Assembly (NCBI GenBank): GCA_947650365.1
Contig: OX393554.1
Location: 40,356,471-40,420,470 of the forward strand
DNA: 64,000 nt
Origin: Chamaelirium japonicum
Taxonomy: Eukaryota; Streptophyta; Magnoliopsida; Liliales; Melanthiaceae
Direction: 5' to 3'
In this document: positions 46,301 through 58,062 of the stretch, piece by piece
How positions within the stretch are numbered: position 1 is the stretch's first letter
Layout of the letters: each line of letters begins with the position of its first letter
The notes under the pieces: model-generated
What the model saw: only the letters and a program-made list of their open reading frames with translations
Told to the model about the DNA's origin: nothing
The model's database searches: none
Made by a program: the position numbers and the translations under genes

Positions 46301-48660
46301 GTCTCGACTGAGGTGACGACCTTATCCGAATTTTATGAAATTTGGACCATAAGTCCCTCATCCCTAGACTTATCAACCCTCAAAATTTCGTCCCAAACCA
46401 ATCATCGCACCTTGATCAAACCCACATAACACCGCTTCCTGCCATAAAAATCTGCACTACACGAGGAGACTTCAGAGTTGATTTACAAGCTATTTTACGG
46501 CGAATTAGTGTTGCGATGTCCTCGGGCACGGCACGAAGTGTGACGAGGAACTTGGTGGACCTTTGCAACGAACTCCATCCAATCAATCGAGGTTCTTCGA
46601 AGCGGAGTACTAATCTTGGTCTATTTCTGATTTGAATATCTTGAAATTTGCATTGAATATCTTAAGTAAGATTTATAATAATCAATGGTTGCTTATTAAA
46701 ATTTAATTTCAGCAAATCATAATATCATATCATTGCAAAGCATGCAATCACATTGGCTTTAGGGATATTCCTTAATTACATCATCGCATGTAGATTTTCA
46801 ATTGCTTGATAAGATATTTGCTTGCATAGTTGCTCTCATAGCATCTTAGTCGTTCTCTATTAGGTTGTCCTGCATCAAGCATCATATCTCTAGACCTCTT
46901 GGGTTTGACAGAAGCTCTATTTTTTCATTTCATCCATCATACCCCAAAAAACAACTGCTACAAAGGCTTGACTATCCATCCCTATGCAGTCAAAGGCATG
47001 CCTACGCGGTACCAGGCTCCTCAAGGCACAAGCATTGTGCCTCGCCTAGGCAATGCTTAGGCCTCTTGAGGTGCAGGTGTGCCTAGGTACACACCTAGCT
47101 GCGCCTAGGACAAGCGCAACTAGGGCGCCCAGCTGAAAGTTCAAATTTTCTTTATTTCTTTCTTGGTTTCCAATCTTTTTTCCTCCCTACATCTTTCCTA
47201 AAGCTCTAAGAGCCGGCACACCCCCCCCCCCCCCCCCCCCCCCAAAAAAAAATAATAATAATAATAAAAAAAAAATTTCCAACTTTCTTATTCTTGCCCA
47301 AAAGAACCTCCAAAACCATAGGTTTTGTGAAAATCTAAGTTCATCCCCAACCAATAGATTTGTACAAATCATCTCCAATAGTCCAATCTAGGTTATGCTT
47401 TTGACAATGTGAGTGCAAAGCTCAAAATACAATTTCTTTTCGACAATGTTAGACCTATTATTTTAAATGAGAATTTTAAGTTCCTAATCTATATATTCCA
47501 GTTTTTTAGACTCTACTAGTTTTTGATGTGAGGTTCCAGTCGATAAGATGACTGTTATTTGAGGATATTTGTACACTATATAAGTGTTATTATATTGTGG
47601 ATTTGTTTTGTTTTTGCTTAAATATCTTGTGTATGGATTAATTTAATATGGGGAGGTCTGGTTTGTGATTTCGATTTTGTGTCTGGTTTCGGTTGAGACC
47701 GAAACATAAATTTCGAACGAAATTTCAAGATTTCGACCAAAATCCTGGAAACATTTTGAAATGGCCAAAAGATAAAACAAAATGAATTATATATAAATAT
47801 GAGAAAAGCCTACATCTAGAGTTTAGGATCCAGCCCAATCTGAACAAGACTGACGGTCTTAACCATGTGCTGCCATCCTCGCCAGTTTTCTCCCAAAACA
47901 CACTCTACTCCTCAACCCCGAGGGAAACTAGCTAAGAAGAAGCATTACATGTGCGATGAGTCGATGACTCAACGCACTTGTAATACTTCCACTTGGCTGG
48001 TTTGAGCAAATGACTTGCAAACTTGCATAAACCAAATACATCCCTTGGTGCTTACATTTTCGGTCAAAATTTGAATGCTTTCTAGTGAAATTAAGTGGCC
48101 TTTGGTTAAAAAATGTGGATTTGGTCGAAACCAGTGGCCTCCATTTATACCCTCAGCCTCATCAAAAATTCGAAACAGTCCACTGAAAGTCACGAAATTC
48201 AATGATTTTGCCAACCCACCGAAAGAGCAGACAATTATTTTTCCAAGCCCCACATGCTTTTAACCGAATTTCATCGAAGTTCATAGGAAATTTCGCAAAA
48301 ATGCATTGAAATGCACCGAAACGCTTCGAAATGCACTAAAATCGATCGAAATGCAGACTTTCGGGGTTTTGCACCTGCCTTCCGTTTTGGTATAGGCCGA
48401 AACTGAAATTTCATTTTTCGGTTGAAATTTCAATCCAAGGGCGAAGGGAATGTAGGGTCCTAAGCCCCTACTAAAACCAGTAAAATCCAGTCAAACGCCC
48501 AGGCTTGCGACTAGGTGACTACCAAGTGTATGGATTAATTTTAATGTGGGGAGAGGGGGTGTAGAGGGCCTCTAAACCTCTTAAAAGCAAGAAAAATGCA
48601 GTCAAAAGCTTAGGCTCGCAACTAGGTGAAGGTACATCGCTTGCGCCTAAGCTTTTGATT
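46301..48660. other. Non-coding DNA with homopolymer and GAAACCGA-type repeats
   Basis: A C23 run lies at about 47,221-47,243, followed by A and ATAAT runs. GCCTAGG words near 47,030-47,120 and TTTCGGTTGA/TTTCGATCGA words at 47,690-48,440 resemble the cluster at 6.1-6.9 kb. No gene recognised. Confidence 0.5.
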
Positions 48661-49179
48661 ACATATATTCCTCCAAACTTGGAGAATAAGGAAAAAAATA
48701 ATTGGACTCAAAAGGGCTTGGCAAAGTCCAATCAAGGCCCAACACAACCAATCCAACATCTCACAATACCCTACTCAATACGGGACCCAAGTACATAAAG
48801 CCCAACAAGAAGATCAAAACATGACCAACAGACTACAACCAACTACGCAAGGTTCCAAATGGGTCCCACATCATCGATCCAACTCGTGCCAAATCAAGGA
48901 TTGGGCCTTGGAGCCTTCCTTTCCTCGCCAGGCTTGCATCTTTAGAGGTTATTGCTACTGATCTCCATCAAAAGACCCCAAACAACTTCACCGAACCTCT
49001 ACTATGTTCAATCCAAAACCCAATAATCATTATACAAGCCACAATATAGAGACACTTCCACACCAATATTCCCCGTTAAAAGTACCACAGAACCATACCC
49101 TACTTCCATAACCACTCTATAGAGCCCCCTTCAACTCCTATACTGGACCCACTAATGAACAGTTGAACACCTAAGAACT

Positions 49180-49640
49180 CTAAATTAGTCTCTGGTCTCT
49201 AAAAGACAGCATGCAAGCAACTAAATATATCCTTCCTCTTCCAAGCCTCCAACAATAAGATTCACTTATGCTTTCCAAACGTCGACCTTCTGAACCCAAT
49301 TCCACAGGGCCTTTGGCAACCAAATATCCTTCCAAGCCACGAAATGGAACTTCCTTCAATCTTCCGCGACTCCCCAAGGAGCATTACAGATATGCTTCAA
49401 CAAGAGGTTTATTACCAATAGTTGAATCTTGAATAGAAAGAGAGATTATGTTGCAAGTGGAAAGTGTGGTTTGAATTAAAACAACTCTCCAAGTTGACAA
49501 ATAATTCTTCTTCATAGAGGTGTTTGTCATGCAGACCCGTGGATCCTTCCAACCATAGCATCCAAAAAAGCTTCCTAATCCTAACATACAAATGGTGCGT
49601 CAGCACAACATACTTGAGTAAGGATAGACCGATAGAGAAC
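49180..49640 (-). pseudogene. LINE reverse-transcriptase C-terminal fragment
   Basis: Minus-strand text over several frames matches the region after the catalytic core in L1-type LINEs: LSTWRVVLIQTTLST (usual L-S-x-G-G-R-x-x-L-I-x-x-V-L-S) and HFVAWKDIWLPKALW (usual W-x-x-I-C-x-P-K-x-E-G-G). It is short and frameshifted. Identification rests on spacing and a few residues, so moderate at best. Confidence 0.45.
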
Positions 49641-51730
49641 AATCATGCACATTAACAAGAGGCAGTCATCTCAAACATAGCATGTTGTATGATGTTGATA
49701 AACACTTTAAGAACAAACATGTTGCAGGTTGCAGCTTTACCAGTACAAGGGCAAAAACCAACAGTGAAACATAAGTAACTATATGAAGAATCAAGAGACA
49801 TTCATAAAAGCAACCAGATCTTCCAAAGCCTGGTTTTACCGCCTAGAAACTTGCAGGATTTTATTGCGTAAACAAACGTACCCAAGCCACTTGCTGGAGC
49901 TTAGTGTAATGAAATTGCATATTAAAGCTTACTTTCTCGAAGCCAACTTATTGCTAAAGCAATTTCAAGCTAAATCTCACTTGCCAGCACACATTTCCTC
50001 AGAAAACCATTACAAACCATCTTCAACTAAGTTTCCTGGTGTAAAACTGGCAAAGAATTTTCACTACAAAAATGTCATTTGATATATTATGAGAATAAGG
50101 ACATATAATTGACGTTCTTTTTCATGAACTTATTAAGGATAACCATCAAATTAAGGTTTGAATTTTTTTTTAGATGATGTCAAATGGTTTCATTTTGATC
50201 AAAAGATCATTATTTGACTATATATCATAATCTTAAGATTCTTAACGCTTGATTTATGTGAATTCCAAATAGATTATCAAGATAAGACCTGCCCATAAAC
50301 CTTTTTTTTTTAATGGAGTCAAACTAGGTTCTTTTTAAAAACATGTCAACATATTTTAGGAGGAAAAATTATAGTAACATGGGTCTTGTAATATCTGAGT
50401 GCAACAGAAACGGCATAGTATCAATACAAAGACCAATTTTACTACTAGAATCCCTAGCAAAAGAATCGCCCAAAGATTCTACCAGAATCTCTAGCAAAAA
50501 AACCCTTCAAATGCTCAACCCTCTCTAGGTACACGAGTGAAAATAACGCTATCACACGCCTAAGTCCTAACAATACCCTAACCTCAAAAAATCAGTCTTA
50601 GCTTTCAAAGGAGTCTCCCTCCATTGGCGCAAGAAGTGACAGTGATGCTACTTGAGTCACCTTTCACAATATCTGATTATAGAAGCTTGGGTTTGAACAA
50701 ATAGATCGTAGTGAAGCACTATCCTTCACGCATGGTAGATAACAAACCATCATGACCCATTTAATACTCCAATAACACGATAGACTTGACCTCCAGGGGA
50801 ACCATTATAATGTTTAGCATGAGGTACCCAGGGACGTGATAGCCACTTTGGTATTAAAAGAATCCAATTTGACAAATAGGATGTTGTAAGTTTACCTTAT
50901 TCTAATCAAAAATTTAAAACAAACAGCCAAAGAAGCTAGTGACAAAAAAAAGAGTAAAAGATTATGTTCTGTGAAGCACTTCCAGACCACATCTTTAGTT
51001 GTATCGTATGGTATCGATACAAATGCGGATATATGGGAGTATCTATCCGAAATGGTTTGTGCGTATCCGTAGTTAAAGAAAAAATGAATTATACAACTGG
51101 ATACGTGGGTATACGACCGGGATGCTGCTGGGATACGGCAGAAATACAAGGCCAGTTTTTGATAATTATTTTTATAAAATAGAGTTTTAAATGATGTATG
51201 GGCAACCTTGTTCATCATCATATTGTGAAAGGAACTAGCCAACTTTCTTCTGTATCCATTCAATGAAGAGAAACAAGATACAACCCTATGGTGTAAAAGA
51301 TTTAGCATTTAAACATCGTAATCTTCGTCTTCTATCAGATGATGACTCCTATCAGGAATTATCACTCCAAGCCCAAAATCAAAAATTCAGTATTTAAACA
51401 AGGTTTCCAATTATACAAGGAACAACATATGTTGAAGCTCTTCCAATGACAAAAACTCGAGGGACCATTCAATCCATATAATGACGAGCCATGCCACAGT
51501 AAGAAAATGTTACTCTATAACGAAAAGCTTAACAAAAATAAAGTTCATAACAAATCATGAATTGGCTCTGATTCTCCGACAGAATGCATTCAAACCCAAA
51601 ACCCAACAACACAGTGGTGGTAGAATTTCCCTCTTAATTAATCCAATAAAATTCATGGACTCCTACCTAAAAAACAATTCTTTGATTCAAATCAAAATGT
51701 GTGATTTTCACTAAAAACTGGAGACAGCTG
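49641..51730. other. Non-coding DNA, nothing recognised
   Basis: Several open frames of 60-140 codons (for example 50892-51308 on the minus strand) have no known motif or biased codon use. Confidence 0.4.
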
Positions 51731-52034
51731 GACTGGAATGAATAATCATCTATATCAGAGAGAAACAGAGAGGGAGAGACAGCTATCCAAACCTAAGACA
51801 GCCCAACCAAAACTCACAATGAGCGGAAGAGCCACAAACCCCTTTTTCAATTGAAAAACATAAATAGAAGGAATAATGAAAAAAAAAACATAATAAAAAA
51901 AAATTAGAATCCAAGGTGGAAGAACAGTCTGTAGCTTCTATGTGGACAACATCGCCGCTGCTCGACAAGGGTGGCCACGAATCGAAGAAGGGGGGACGAA
52001 GAATAAGAACCATTACCGATTGTACTACAAAATG

Positions 52035-52036
<2 letters not shown>

Positions 52037-52069
<33 letters not shown>

Positions 52070-52200
52070 GCACGCGGGAGGAAGCGAGAAACTGGAGAGA
52101 GGGTACCTGAGGTCGTTGTCGTCGAGGTTGTCGACGAAGTCGAGGATCTCTGGTGGGCGCGAGGAACCCTAGACGGTCGCGCTGTGGGGTGAGAGAAAGA
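52037..52200 (-). other. GA tract and possible 5' exon of an unidentified minus-strand gene
   Basis: A 32-base GA run (52037-52068) lies next to a GC-rich block. In minus-strand sense the block reads CTAGGGTTCCTCGCGCC (a common plant leader word) to a donor GACCTCAG|GTACCC near 52,107. The frame PPEILDFVDNLDDNDL is open but has no ATG. Downstream exons not found. Confidence 0.25.
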
Positions 52201-52302
52201 AAACACAGGATTGAGTCACGAGGGGTTGAATAGCATTTCTCCTAAACCACCAGGACCGTTTTGCAACACACCATATTGATAGCCAAGACTAGGTTCTTAA
52301 TA

Positions 52303-52470
52303 GTGGGAGGCGCGGCGCACCAGTTGCCCGACGGCGGCCCGATTCAATGAGTAGGAGGCACGGCACACCGGCGGCCCGACGGCGACCCGACCCAGGAGTG
52401 GGAGGCACAGTGCACCGGCGGCCCGACACAGCGAGTGGGAGGCGCGGCGACGGCGATCCGACCCCGCCGG
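52303..52470. repeat. GC-rich minisatellite, about four units of ~45 bp
   Basis: Units share GTGGGAGGCGCGGC, ACCGGCGGCCCGAC and GACCCGACC. Frames through it are repeat artefacts. GTAACCCTAACCCTC in minus sense follows near 52,640, again leader-like. Confidence 0.75.
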
Positions 52471-52986
52471 TGGTCGTCGGCACCGATCGCATAGGGGACA
52501 GAGATAAAGACACGGACGGACGGCACCGGTCGCACTGGACGCGCGGCGCCGGTCGCGCAGGCCAGACCGAAGCCCAAGCCCGATCCGCCGGGAAGAGAGA
52601 GAGAGAGGGGGGGGGGGAGGGAGGGAGAGAGGGTTAGGGTTACCTGATGAACCCTAGCGGGGCTGCGTGGGAGAAGTCGGGGAAGGAGACAACAGGCTCT
52701 GCGAGACGCGAGACGCGAGACGAACGAACGAGGGGCTTGGGGGATTGCGATTTTTTTTTTTTCAAATTGACGCCTTTTTAGTTGGAGAAAAAAATTTCTG
52801 TAAAACAAGTTAATTTGGTTTATTATGAAATAGATTTCTCACCAAAAAAAATTAAAATTAAAATTAAAAAAAATTCTCGGAAAATATATTTTCTAACGTC
52901 TTTTACTAGCAAAAAGAACAGACCGTTACATCCAAACTGTTTCCTTCCAGGAGGAAGTTTATTAAGAATCCATGTATTATTTGTCA

Positions 52987-53173
52987 CTAGTGCATGCCCG
53001 TGTCTGTCGGCACTACAGCGGGCCGTCTTCGGCGGCAACACACCCCCCGGGCATCACCACCCCCACCGTCGTATGCGATGACTACACACCTGACCGCCTT
53101 CAGCATGCCCGTGCCGATTGGCACGAAGCGGGAGCCTTCGGTGCGACCAACCAACCCCCAACTCCGCTACCCC
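52987..53173 (-). mobile_element. Helitron-like 3' terminus, copy 3
   Basis: Plus-strand CTAG (52987-52990), nine bases, then GTGTC-TGTC-GGCAC (53000-53013). This is the complement of the layout in copies 1 and 2, with A before CTAG (T on the element strand). It shares CCGATTGGCACGAAGCGGG-like text with copy 1 over about 180 bp, then runs into a GA tract. Confidence 0.55.
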
Positions 53174-53176
53174 AGG

Positions 53177-53249
<73 letters not shown>

Positions 53250-53273
53250 TGGGGAAAGAGAGAGAGAGAGAGT
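53177..53273. repeat. (GA)n microsatellite
   Basis: Nearly pure GA over about 70 bases, then CCGTGGGGAAA and a second short GA run. Arg-Glu frames are artefacts. Confidence 0.95.
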
Positions 53274-53299
53274 AGGGCCGTCTCGATACAAACTGAGGC

Positions 53300-53830
53300 C
53301 TAGGGCGAAAATTCTAAACCCGAAGTTAGTGGGTTTAGATTTGGCCTAAACGGGTTCGGGTCATATAAGGGTCAACCCGATCGACCCGTTTATTTAATGG
53401 GTTGGGTTCGGGTTTGTACTTATAGCCCGATTGACCCGACTTGACCAGTTTACCAAATGGGTCATGTCAACCCGACCCGACCCGAGCCAACACAACCCAA
53501 TCCGAGCCAACCCGAGCCAACCTGACCCGACACGACCGACCCGTTTAGTAAACGGGTTAAACGGGTCGGGTCGGGTTTGGGTTTAAGTTGTTGACCCTTT
53601 TATTAAATGGGTCGGGTTCGGGTTGGGTGTTTTGCCCTTATACCTATGTCTCAACCCAACCCGACCCGACCCGACCCATTGCCACCCCTACTTGAAAGCA
53701 GACGTAGGGCTGCAACTTGGGCGGGCCAACCGGAACCCAACCCGAGCCCAACCCGAAACCAACCCAACCCAAATTTGGGCGGGCTAACCTGAACCCAACC
53801 CGAGCCCAACCCGAATTATTTCTCCTCTAC
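53300..53830. repeat. GGGTCGG/ACCCGAC degenerate minisatellite, island 2
   Basis: Same word set as island 1 (GGGTTGGGTTCGGGT, ACCCGACCCGACCC, CCGTTTA). Strand sense switches near 53,400, 53,530 and 53,650. Confidence 0.85.
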
Positions 53831-54092
53831 CATATTGAAGCCGATCAACCCATCCCGCACAACTTGATCAACCTGGCCAACCCGACGAATTAGGCTAGGG
53901 CTAAGGAAGTTCAAACATACCTTGTGTTGGGTTGGGGGTACAAAAGATGCTAAGTTAGGGCTTTGAGGTTTGGGGTACAAAAGAAAAGAGCAATGTTGGT
54001 ATTAAAGGGTCACTGAGTAAGTTATTGAGAAACGATAGAGAGACGGGGGCTAGTTACAGATATTTGGGGTATGAATAAAATTTCCCAAAGAT

Positions 54093-54518
54093 TAGGATAA
54101 ATTACACTTTGTCCCTCTGTAGTTTTGCTCAAAAACACTTAACTCCCATGTAGTTTATTTTGTTCCAAATCACTCCCTAAAGTTTGAAATGTTAGCACAA
54201 TACACCCTTTTGTCAACTACATAATTTCCTTGTTTGGTGATTTTTATCTGATCGAAACTGAATTGAAGGGGGCAAAATGTTGTTTTATAGCTATAAGGGG
54301 GTTTAGTGTTTTTAAGTTAAACTTCAGGGGGCAAAGTGTAATTTACTCTAAAAATTCTTATATTAATTGAAATTTGAGAGTGATTTTTGTAAGGGATTTC
54401 AGGTGATTTTTATATGATCGAAACTGAATTGAAGAGGGCAAAATGTTGTTTTATAGCTATAAGGGGGTTTAGTGTTTTTAAGTTAAACTTTAGGGGGCAA
54501 AGTATAATTTACTCTAAA
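54093..54518. mobile_element. Mutator-type MITE, copy 4, with an internal tandem duplication
   Basis: Starts GGATAAATTACACTTTGTCC and ends with the near-complement GGGGGCAAAGTATAATTTACTC. The right end is present twice because a ~170-bp segment is duplicated (about 54,240-54,405 and 54,405-54,575). Flanks CAAAGATTA and TAAAGATTC agree at 7 of 9 positions, a worn target duplication. Confidence 0.65.
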
Positions 54519-54769
54519 GATTCTTATATTAATTGAGATTTGAAAGTGATTTTTGTGAGGGATTTCGAGTGATTGGGTTGCTTTCTTTGTGAGCCAATTA
54601 ATTCTGTATTAATTGAGGGACTTCCCTTGTGAAGAAGTGAAGGGATGAGCCCCATTCTATGGTTAGATCAAGAGATGATGATCAAATCTATCCGTCCATT
54701 TTTGTATAGTCAGCAAGTTGTTCCATTTTGTCTAGTCAGCATGTAGACCGCCGTCCCTTGTTATATAGA

Positions 54770-54858
54770 CTAGTGCATGCCCGTGCCTGTCGGCACTGCA
54801 GCGGGCCGCCTTCGGCGGCAACCCCCCCCCCCCCCCCCGGGCATCACCACCCCCACCC
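54770..54858 (-). mobile_element. Helitron-like 3' terminus, copy 4
   Basis: Plus-strand CTAG (54770-54773), nine bases, GTGCC-TGTC-GGCAC (54783-54796), with A before CTAG. It is followed by a long C run and GGGCATCACCACCCCCACC as in copy 3. Its outer flank (54,650-54,769) has a paralogue at 30,729-30,805 without the element. Confidence 0.55.
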
Positions 54859-55270
54859 GTCAACCCGACCCGAAGTTAGCGGGTTTGGGTTTGGTCTAAA
54901 CGGGTTTGGGTCATAAACGGGTCGACCCGATTGACCCGTTTATTTAATGGGTCGGGTTTGTACTTATAACCCGATTGACCCGTTTAACAAATGGGCCGTG
55001 TCAACCTGACCCGACTCGACTCGATCCAACTCGAACCAAATCGAGCCAACCTGAACCAACCCGACCCAACCCGATCAAAACCGGCCCAATCCGACTTGTC
55101 TTGACCCAACCCGACAGGTTTACATGGGTTCTGTTGACCCAACCCGAGCCGACACAACCAACCCGTTTAGTAAATGGGTTAAATGGGTCTATTCAGGTCA
55201 ACCCGTTTATTAGGCAGGTCGGGTTTGGGTTTAAATTTTTTACCCATTATTAAATCCGGAACTTGGACCC
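54855..55270. repeat. GGGTCGG/ACCCGAC degenerate minisatellite, island 3
   Basis: As islands 1 and 2. It begins directly at the Helitron-like copy 4, so the two may travel together. Confidence 0.85.
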
Positions 55271-55329
55271 GACTCGAAATGATGCCGCTTGGTCCGACTT
55301 GGCCCAACAACTTGACTTGAAATCTGGCT

Positions 55330-56343
55330 GAGTCGAGTCAAACTCAGCCATGTTACATAGATTTATTTATCTCCATCTTTCTCTCTTTTCTCTCTCTACA
55401 TCTTTCCTTAACAACCCATACATGCAAACTGGGCTTTAATTTTCCATGTGATGGACCTGGAAGAGGGGGTACATGTCAAGTATCCAACATGTTCTAAAAT
55501 TTGGCTTGATCTTATAGTCTAAAGAATTTCGTACCTTGCTGTATATGGAATAGTAGTAAGTAGTTTCTGCAAGAAAGATCGATTACTTATACCTAGTACC
55601 GGTGATACAGCCCCCGCTCTCTTGACGGTACAAAGGCTGAAATCAACAGAATATTTTGAATCATTCATGAACATTATAGAAAATATAATTTAATTCTTGA
55701 ACCTAGCTCTGATCGATCAATGTGTGATATTTGGATTCCACATTTCTAATAGAATCGTAGTGATCTCTGGATTGATCAGAAAACCCTTTTCAATTGGTTG
55801 GAATAATCCATTACTTGAACGAAAATGGATCCTGTTGGAATAAATCAGATTGCAACTTCGGATAAGAAATTCAAAGGGACCAAATAGAAAATGACCCTCC
55901 GAATCATTTAATTACATAGAAACATATGATCAACCAACATTTGAGATGGTTAAACGTGAAAAATAGTCAAGCACATTAACTAATCCCTAGAAAATTCTAG
56001 ACAGAACCTTATACTGAGAGACATAAGACAGTTTACTGTAAGATCAAATAGATATAGAACTGATGTTGCAAAGAAAATGGAAGAGAAATATAATAGTTCA
56101 CTTAAATAATTTGGCAATATGGAAAAACCTCATCAGATGACATAAAAGGAAGATGACATAAAAGGAAGATGACATCCAGCTCAAAGAACATAACAAATTA
56201 AAGGATTTATAACTCCAGAAACAGAGATCAGGTCTACCCATTAGCAATTACAAATTACGAAACAAAATGTGACCACAACGATATATGAACCCAATAACTG
56301 CACACCAACTTTATTTAAACATTTGAGATCAAAGCTATTATCT
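55330..56343. other. AT-rich non-coding DNA
   Basis: No gene recognised. A triple GACATAAAAGGAAGAT lies near 56,138-56,175. Plus-strand text around 55,750-55,880 keeps short Trp/Lys-containing stretches between stops but no identifiable protein. Confidence 0.4.
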
Positions 56344-56601
56344 CTAAGCGACATCGTGTGCTAAATCATCGACTATGGCCTTATCCATCGGGCAAAGCCA
56401 ACCCTTCGAAGGAGATGAGTCCTCGTCCTTGACGCAATACCTGTTGAAAACAATAATTTGTGTGAAACACAGGCAGTAGTGGGCGGTGTAGTCACATAGG
56501 CAGCAGGTTATGAGATTTCCTTACGTGTGGACGGTGTAATCACACAGGCAGCAGGTCCTCAGGCATTCCACTCGTCTAGTATCGTGGCAGATGAAGCACT
56601 C
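56344..56601 (-). CDS. Two 3' exons of a PHD-like zinc-finger protein (partial)
   Basis: Exons in minus-strand sense: 56525-56601 and 56344-56440, joined over an 84-nt GT-AG intron (acceptor TTCAACAG). Spliced, they give C-x2-C, an 11-residue loop, C-x2-C, then D-Y-T-V-H-T-Y-C and WLCP, ending in a stop after 57 residues. Spacing C-x2-C...C-x2-C...H-x2-C...W-x-C fits a PHD finger, a zinc fold that often reads histone tails. The final Cys is Asp (WLCPMD), so the last zinc ligand is missing. The splice makes the H-x2-C pair only when the intron is removed, which supports it. Upstream exons not found. It lies just past the Helitron helicase end, so a captured fragment is possible. Confidence 0.5.
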
Positions 56602-56699
56602 CTGAAATATAACAATGCATGGAGTTAGAAATTATCGAACGTACTTTCACGAAGAATAATATTAAAAATAAAGTGTGTGCATCGATTTCTACCTTTGAT

Positions 56700-57032
56700 T
56701 TACAACAGAACCTCTGGGTAGACAATATTTGTCGTGGTGTTTGGACTTTCTTTCGGGAGTAGAACGCTGACAGATTCAAAATTCGTGCACCGGGAGAGTG
56801 ACACGTACAGTTGTCCATGAGTGAATACCACGGTACGTAGATCAACACCGACGACTGACACGGATTGTCCCTGAGACTTGTTGATTGTCATAGCGTACGC
56901 TAGTCGGACCGGAAACTGGCGTCTTGTCATGTTGATTGGGATCTCTGAATTTGACGGGGTCAAGGATATCCTTGGGATAAAAACCAGGTTGCCAGCTTTA
57001 TCGCCGGTTAGAATCCTTGCTTCGATGACCCT
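56700..57032 (-). pseudogene. Helitron RepHel helicase C-terminus (Pif1-type)
   Basis: Helitron helicases unwind DNA during rolling-circle transposition. The minus-strand frame has [18 protein letters not shown], then [20 protein letters not shown] (Pif1 motif V/VI region), [17 protein letters not shown] and a natural-looking end NIVYPEVLL-stop. Only about 110 codons of a protein usually over 1,300 residues remain. Upstream of 57,032 the similarity stops. No Rep nuclease domain is in the window. Confidence 0.9.
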
Positions 57033-57504
57033 GGATTATAATTTTAACCCTGGTTAGAATCCAATTCAAATCAATGACATGATTATAATTTTAACCCTGG
57101 ATTCCACTAAATACAGAATGTGACTGCAATGATATATGAACCCAACAAAATGTGACCACAACAAAATGTGATCGCAACGATATCATGCATGGACTGTTCC
57201 TACAATTCAAGTCTTGGGTTTTAAGTTTTTGACCATCTATTTAACGGGTCGAGGTCGGGCATAACATAGGCAAAATCTGAAAAATAAGACTTTAAAGATT
57301 TAAAGGCTCGCCTTTATCTTTCTTTCAATGTTCGATCGAATAAAAGGATAATCCAAACCCCAAAAGAAAAAAATCAGCCAAAAAAAAGAATAGAGAGGGA
57401 TGTCATAACAAAAACATAGTGTGCAAATCCTGAGCCGAGGTAGTGTGTTACCATCAGTTCAGGCGCGCTTGACTGCCGAAGTGTTTCTGTTATCATCTAG
57501 TGGG

Positions 57505-57556
<52 letters not shown>

Positions 57557-58060
57557 TTTTTGAACGTAAAAGTTGCCGAGACCATGCACTTCACATGGGA
57601 AAACAGCAAGAATATATATCGTACATCTGTTGTATAGCGAATTCCATAAACAGAATCTCCATGCTTCCTTTCATAAATGTCTTCCAACACCTGTTCTTGC
57701 TCCATTGTTGGGTTTTGAAGGTGAGAGTTGCAGGAGGTTGAACCCGGCCACTGACGGCTAAAGGGGTTCAGTTTCCTCCAACATCTCATCTTCAATGGCT
57801 CAACCATCCAGGGTCGATGATTTGAACGTGAGAATTGAATGTTACGAAACCGTTATTTGCTTTCTTCAAAACTTCTTTAGTAGTTGTTTCAAACCCAGGT
57901 CTATTAAAACTTTTCTGAATCCCAGGTTTTGTAAGATCAAGATCCTACATATACTCAAAGAAAAGATTTGCAATGTTGAAATCTCACCTCGGATTGGTTT
58001 TGAATGTCAGTGGCAATGCTATTAAGCCTGAATGTTTTCTTATAAAAAAGTATAAAAGAG
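57033..58060. other. Non-coding DNA with (CT)n
   Basis: A CT run lies at 57512-57553. Flanking frames (57421-58025) have no known motif. A duplicated CAGTGGCAATGCT-TTAAGCC begins at about 58,004. Confidence 0.4.
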
Positions 58061-58062
58061 AT

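Noticed and set aside
52344-52808. 154-codon minus-strand frame and overlapping frames
   Set aside because: Driven by the GC-rich minisatellite and pyrimidine runs; no conserved domain.
55750-55900. Plastid-derived insertion
   Set aside because: Some AT-rich text looked plastid-like and short codon stretches are readable, but I could not match it to a named plastid gene.
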